Shown here one piece after another: positions 6,536 to 7,691 of a stretch of DNA of 7,691 nucleotides; the first letter of the stretch is position 1, and every line of letters starts with the position of its first letter. The DNA comes from CADEFX01 sp050260355 (GTDB lineage Bacteria > Pseudomonadota > Alphaproteobacteria > Rhizobiales > Hyphomicrobiaceae). The stretch lies in the NCBI GenBank assembly GCA_050260355.1, contig JBLNBZ010000079.1, forward strand, positions 1 through 7,691, in the 5' to 3' direction. A program made the translations under genes and the position numbers. The notes beneath the pieces were generated by a model. The model was not told where the DNA came from, made no database searches, and saw only the letters and a program-made list of their open reading frames with translations.

Positions 6536-6564
6536 CGGTTTGCGTGTACGCTGCCCAAAAAAAC

Positions 6565-6570
6565 GGGAGG
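6565..6570 (+). promoter_or_regulatory. Ribosome binding site of tctB
   Basis: GGGAGG lies 9 nt before ATG 6580, following a run of seven A. It favours 6580 over the in-frame GTG at 6544, which would add 12 polar residues absent from typical TctB N-termini. Confidence 0.75.
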
Positions 6571-6579
6571 ACGCAGGGT

Positions 6580-7026
6580 ATGCAAATCAGGAATGCCCAG
6601 GATTTCGCTACCGGCCTGCTGTTCATAGTGGTCGGTGTCGGCGCCTTGTGGATCGGCGCCGACTACGCCATGGGCACGGCACAGCGGCCCGGGACCGGCG
6701 TGCTGCCGCGCATCCTCGCCTGGTGCCTCGTCGGCTGCGGCGGGCTGCTCTGGATCAAGGCCTTGCTGTCGGATGGTCCGCGCCTGGGCGCCTGGGCCTG
6801 GCGGCCCCTCGCCATGATCACTCTCGCCATCCTCGCCTTCTCCTTTCTCGTGGATCGTTTCGGCCTCGTCGTCGCCATGCTGGCGTCTATGACGCTGGCG
6901 GCCTTGGGCACACCGCAGACCCGGTGGGGGGAATACATTGTTTTCGCCGGCATCATGGTCGCGCTCGGCGTCGGCATGTTCATCTGGGGTCTCGGCATGC
7001 CGGTGCGGACGCTGCCATGGAACTAG
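6580..7026 (+). CDS. tctB: Tripartite tricarboxylate transporter small membrane subunit TctB
   Basis: This 148-residue inner-membrane protein is the small subunit of a TTT-family secondary transporter, which with TctA imports carboxylates delivered by a periplasmic TctC-type binding protein. Hydrophobic segments lie at about 8-26, 41-62, 75-91, 93-109 and 117-139; the third and fourth may be one hairpin. The signature region GTAQRPGTGVLPRIL (32-46) between the first two segments matches the family. Length is typical. The stop lies inside the start of tctA (10-nt overlap), indicating translational coupling. The substrate cannot be told from this subunit. Confidence 0.9.
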   Translation: MQIRNAQDFATGLLFIVVGVGALWIGADYAMGTAQRPGTGVLPRILAWCLVGCGGLLWIKALLSDGPRLGAWAWRPLAMITLAILAFSFLVDRFGLVVAMLASMTLAALGTPQTRWGEYIVFAGIMVALGVGMFIWGLGMPVRTLPWN

Positions 7027-7691
7027 ACTCCCTGCTCGGCAATCTGGCGCTCGGCTTCTCCGTCGCCTTCTCGCTTCAAAACATGTTCTGGTGCCTGATG
7101 GGCGCCTTCATCGGCACGGCGGTGGGCGTGCTGCCCGGCGTCGGGCCCACGGCAACCATGGCGCTGCTGCTCCCCGCCACCTACTTTCTGCCGGCAGAGA
7201 GTGCGCTGATCATGCTGGCGGGCATCTACTACGGCTCCCAGTACGGTGGCTCGACCACGGCCATCCTCGTGAACCTGCCGGGTGAGGCGAGCTCCGTTGT
7301 CACCTGTCTCGACGGCTATCAGATGGCGCGGCAGGGCCGGGCAGGCCCTGCGCTCGCCATCTCCGCGCTCGGCTCGTTCTTCGCCGGCTGCGTCGCCACC
7401 ATTGTCATTGCGGCCGCCGCGCCGCCGCTGACACGGCTCGCCCAGCAGTTCGCACCGGCCGACTATTTCTCCCTCATGGTGCTGGGGCTGGTGTTCGCGG
7501 TCGTGCTGGCGCGCGGCTCGGTATTGAAGGCCGTCGGCATGATCTTCCTCGGCATGCTGCTCGGGCTGGTCGGGACCGACGTCAATACCGGCAACACCCG
7601 CTTCACCTTCGGCATCGATGATCTGTTCGACGGCCTCGGCTTTGTGCCGCTGGCCATGGGTGTGTTCGGCATCGCCGAGATCATCTCGAAT
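7017..7691 (+). CDS. tctA: Tripartite tricarboxylate transporter large subunit TctA, 3' end missing
   Basis: The first 225 residues of the large permease subunit are present; family members are about 500 residues, so a bit under half is seen. Diagnostic motifs: GVLPGVGPTATMALLLP (37-53), YYGSQYGGSTTAILVNLPGE (71-90) and CLDGYQMARQG (97-107), followed by membrane segments near 113-135 and 150-187. The frame is open to the window end without a stop. ATG 7017 lies within the last codons of tctB and has no strong RBS of its own (only a GCGGA near 7004), so translation probably depends on ribosomes finishing tctB. The cognate binding-protein gene (tctC) is not in the window and may follow, or be encoded elsewhere, as is common for this family. 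Confidence 0.93.
   Translation, partial: MELDSLLGNLALGFSVAFSLQNMFWCLMGAFIGTAVGVLPGVGPTATMALLLPATYFLPAESALIMLAGIYYGSQYGGSTTAILVNLPGEASSVVTCLDGYQMARQGRAGPALAISALGSFFAGCVATIVIAAAAPPLTRLAQQFAPADYFSLMVLGLVFAVVLARGSVLKAVGMIFLGMLLGLVGTDVNTGNTRFTFGIDDLFDGLGFVPLAMGVFGIAEIISN

Noticed and set aside
6544..6579. GTG 6544 as tctB start
   Set aside because: There is no RBS in front of it, and GGGAGG is placed correctly for ATG 6580, which gives a typical TctB N-terminus.

Overview
This is a GC-rich window (roughly two-thirds G+C by eye) with tightly packed genes. The protein families and their style point to an alphaproteobacterium, most likely Hyphomicrobiales (Bradyrhizobium, Xanthobacteraceae or Hyphomicrobiaceae-like). 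The main reasons are the split glycine dehydrogenase of alphaproteobacterial type, a tripartite tricarboxylate transporter (TTT) locus and long antisense reading frames typical of high-GC coding DNA. The placement is an inference from sequence style. No rRNA, tRNA, CRISPR array, insertion sequence or phage gene is visible, and the window reads as ordinary chromosome.

Layout, left to right. (1) Positions 2-3294 hold a co-directional group: the 3' end of an OsmC-family gene, then gcvPA and gcvPB, the two subunits of the glycine-cleavage P-protein. The gaps are 21 nt and a 1-nt stop/start overlap. (2) Positions 3295-3395 form a compact regulatory gap with a good sigma70-like promoter and a near-perfect palindrome filling its spacer. 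It drives a fold-type I PLP aminotransferase (3396-4637). (3) A convergent gene on the minus strand (4640-5464) encodes a probably exported dienelactone-hydrolase-like enzyme and ends only 2 nt from the aminotransferase stop. (4) Positions 5465-5694 are a divergent intergenic region with a 40-nt imperfect hairpin that runs into a degenerate 7-nt tandem repeat. (5) Positions 5695-7691 run rightward: an alpha/beta-hydrolase-fold protein with alanine at the nucleophile position, then the small (tctB) and large (tctA, cut by the window end) membrane subunits of a TTT carboxylate uptake system.

How they fit together. GcvPA and GcvPB form the PLP glycine decarboxylase, which feeds C1 units to tetrahydrofolate together with GcvT, GcvH and Lpd, all outside the window. 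The aminotransferase is separately controlled and may act in nearby amino-acid metabolism; its substrate cannot be read from sequence. The right end looks like an uptake module for an organic acid, with a degenerate hydrolase-fold protein just upstream. The cognate periplasmic binding protein (TctC/Bug type) is not in the window.

The strongest leads are the Ser-to-Ala nucleophile site of the TTT-linked hydrolase-fold protein and the operator nested in the aminotransferase promoter, which also corrects that gene's start. I see no clear evidence of a wholly new multi-gene system.
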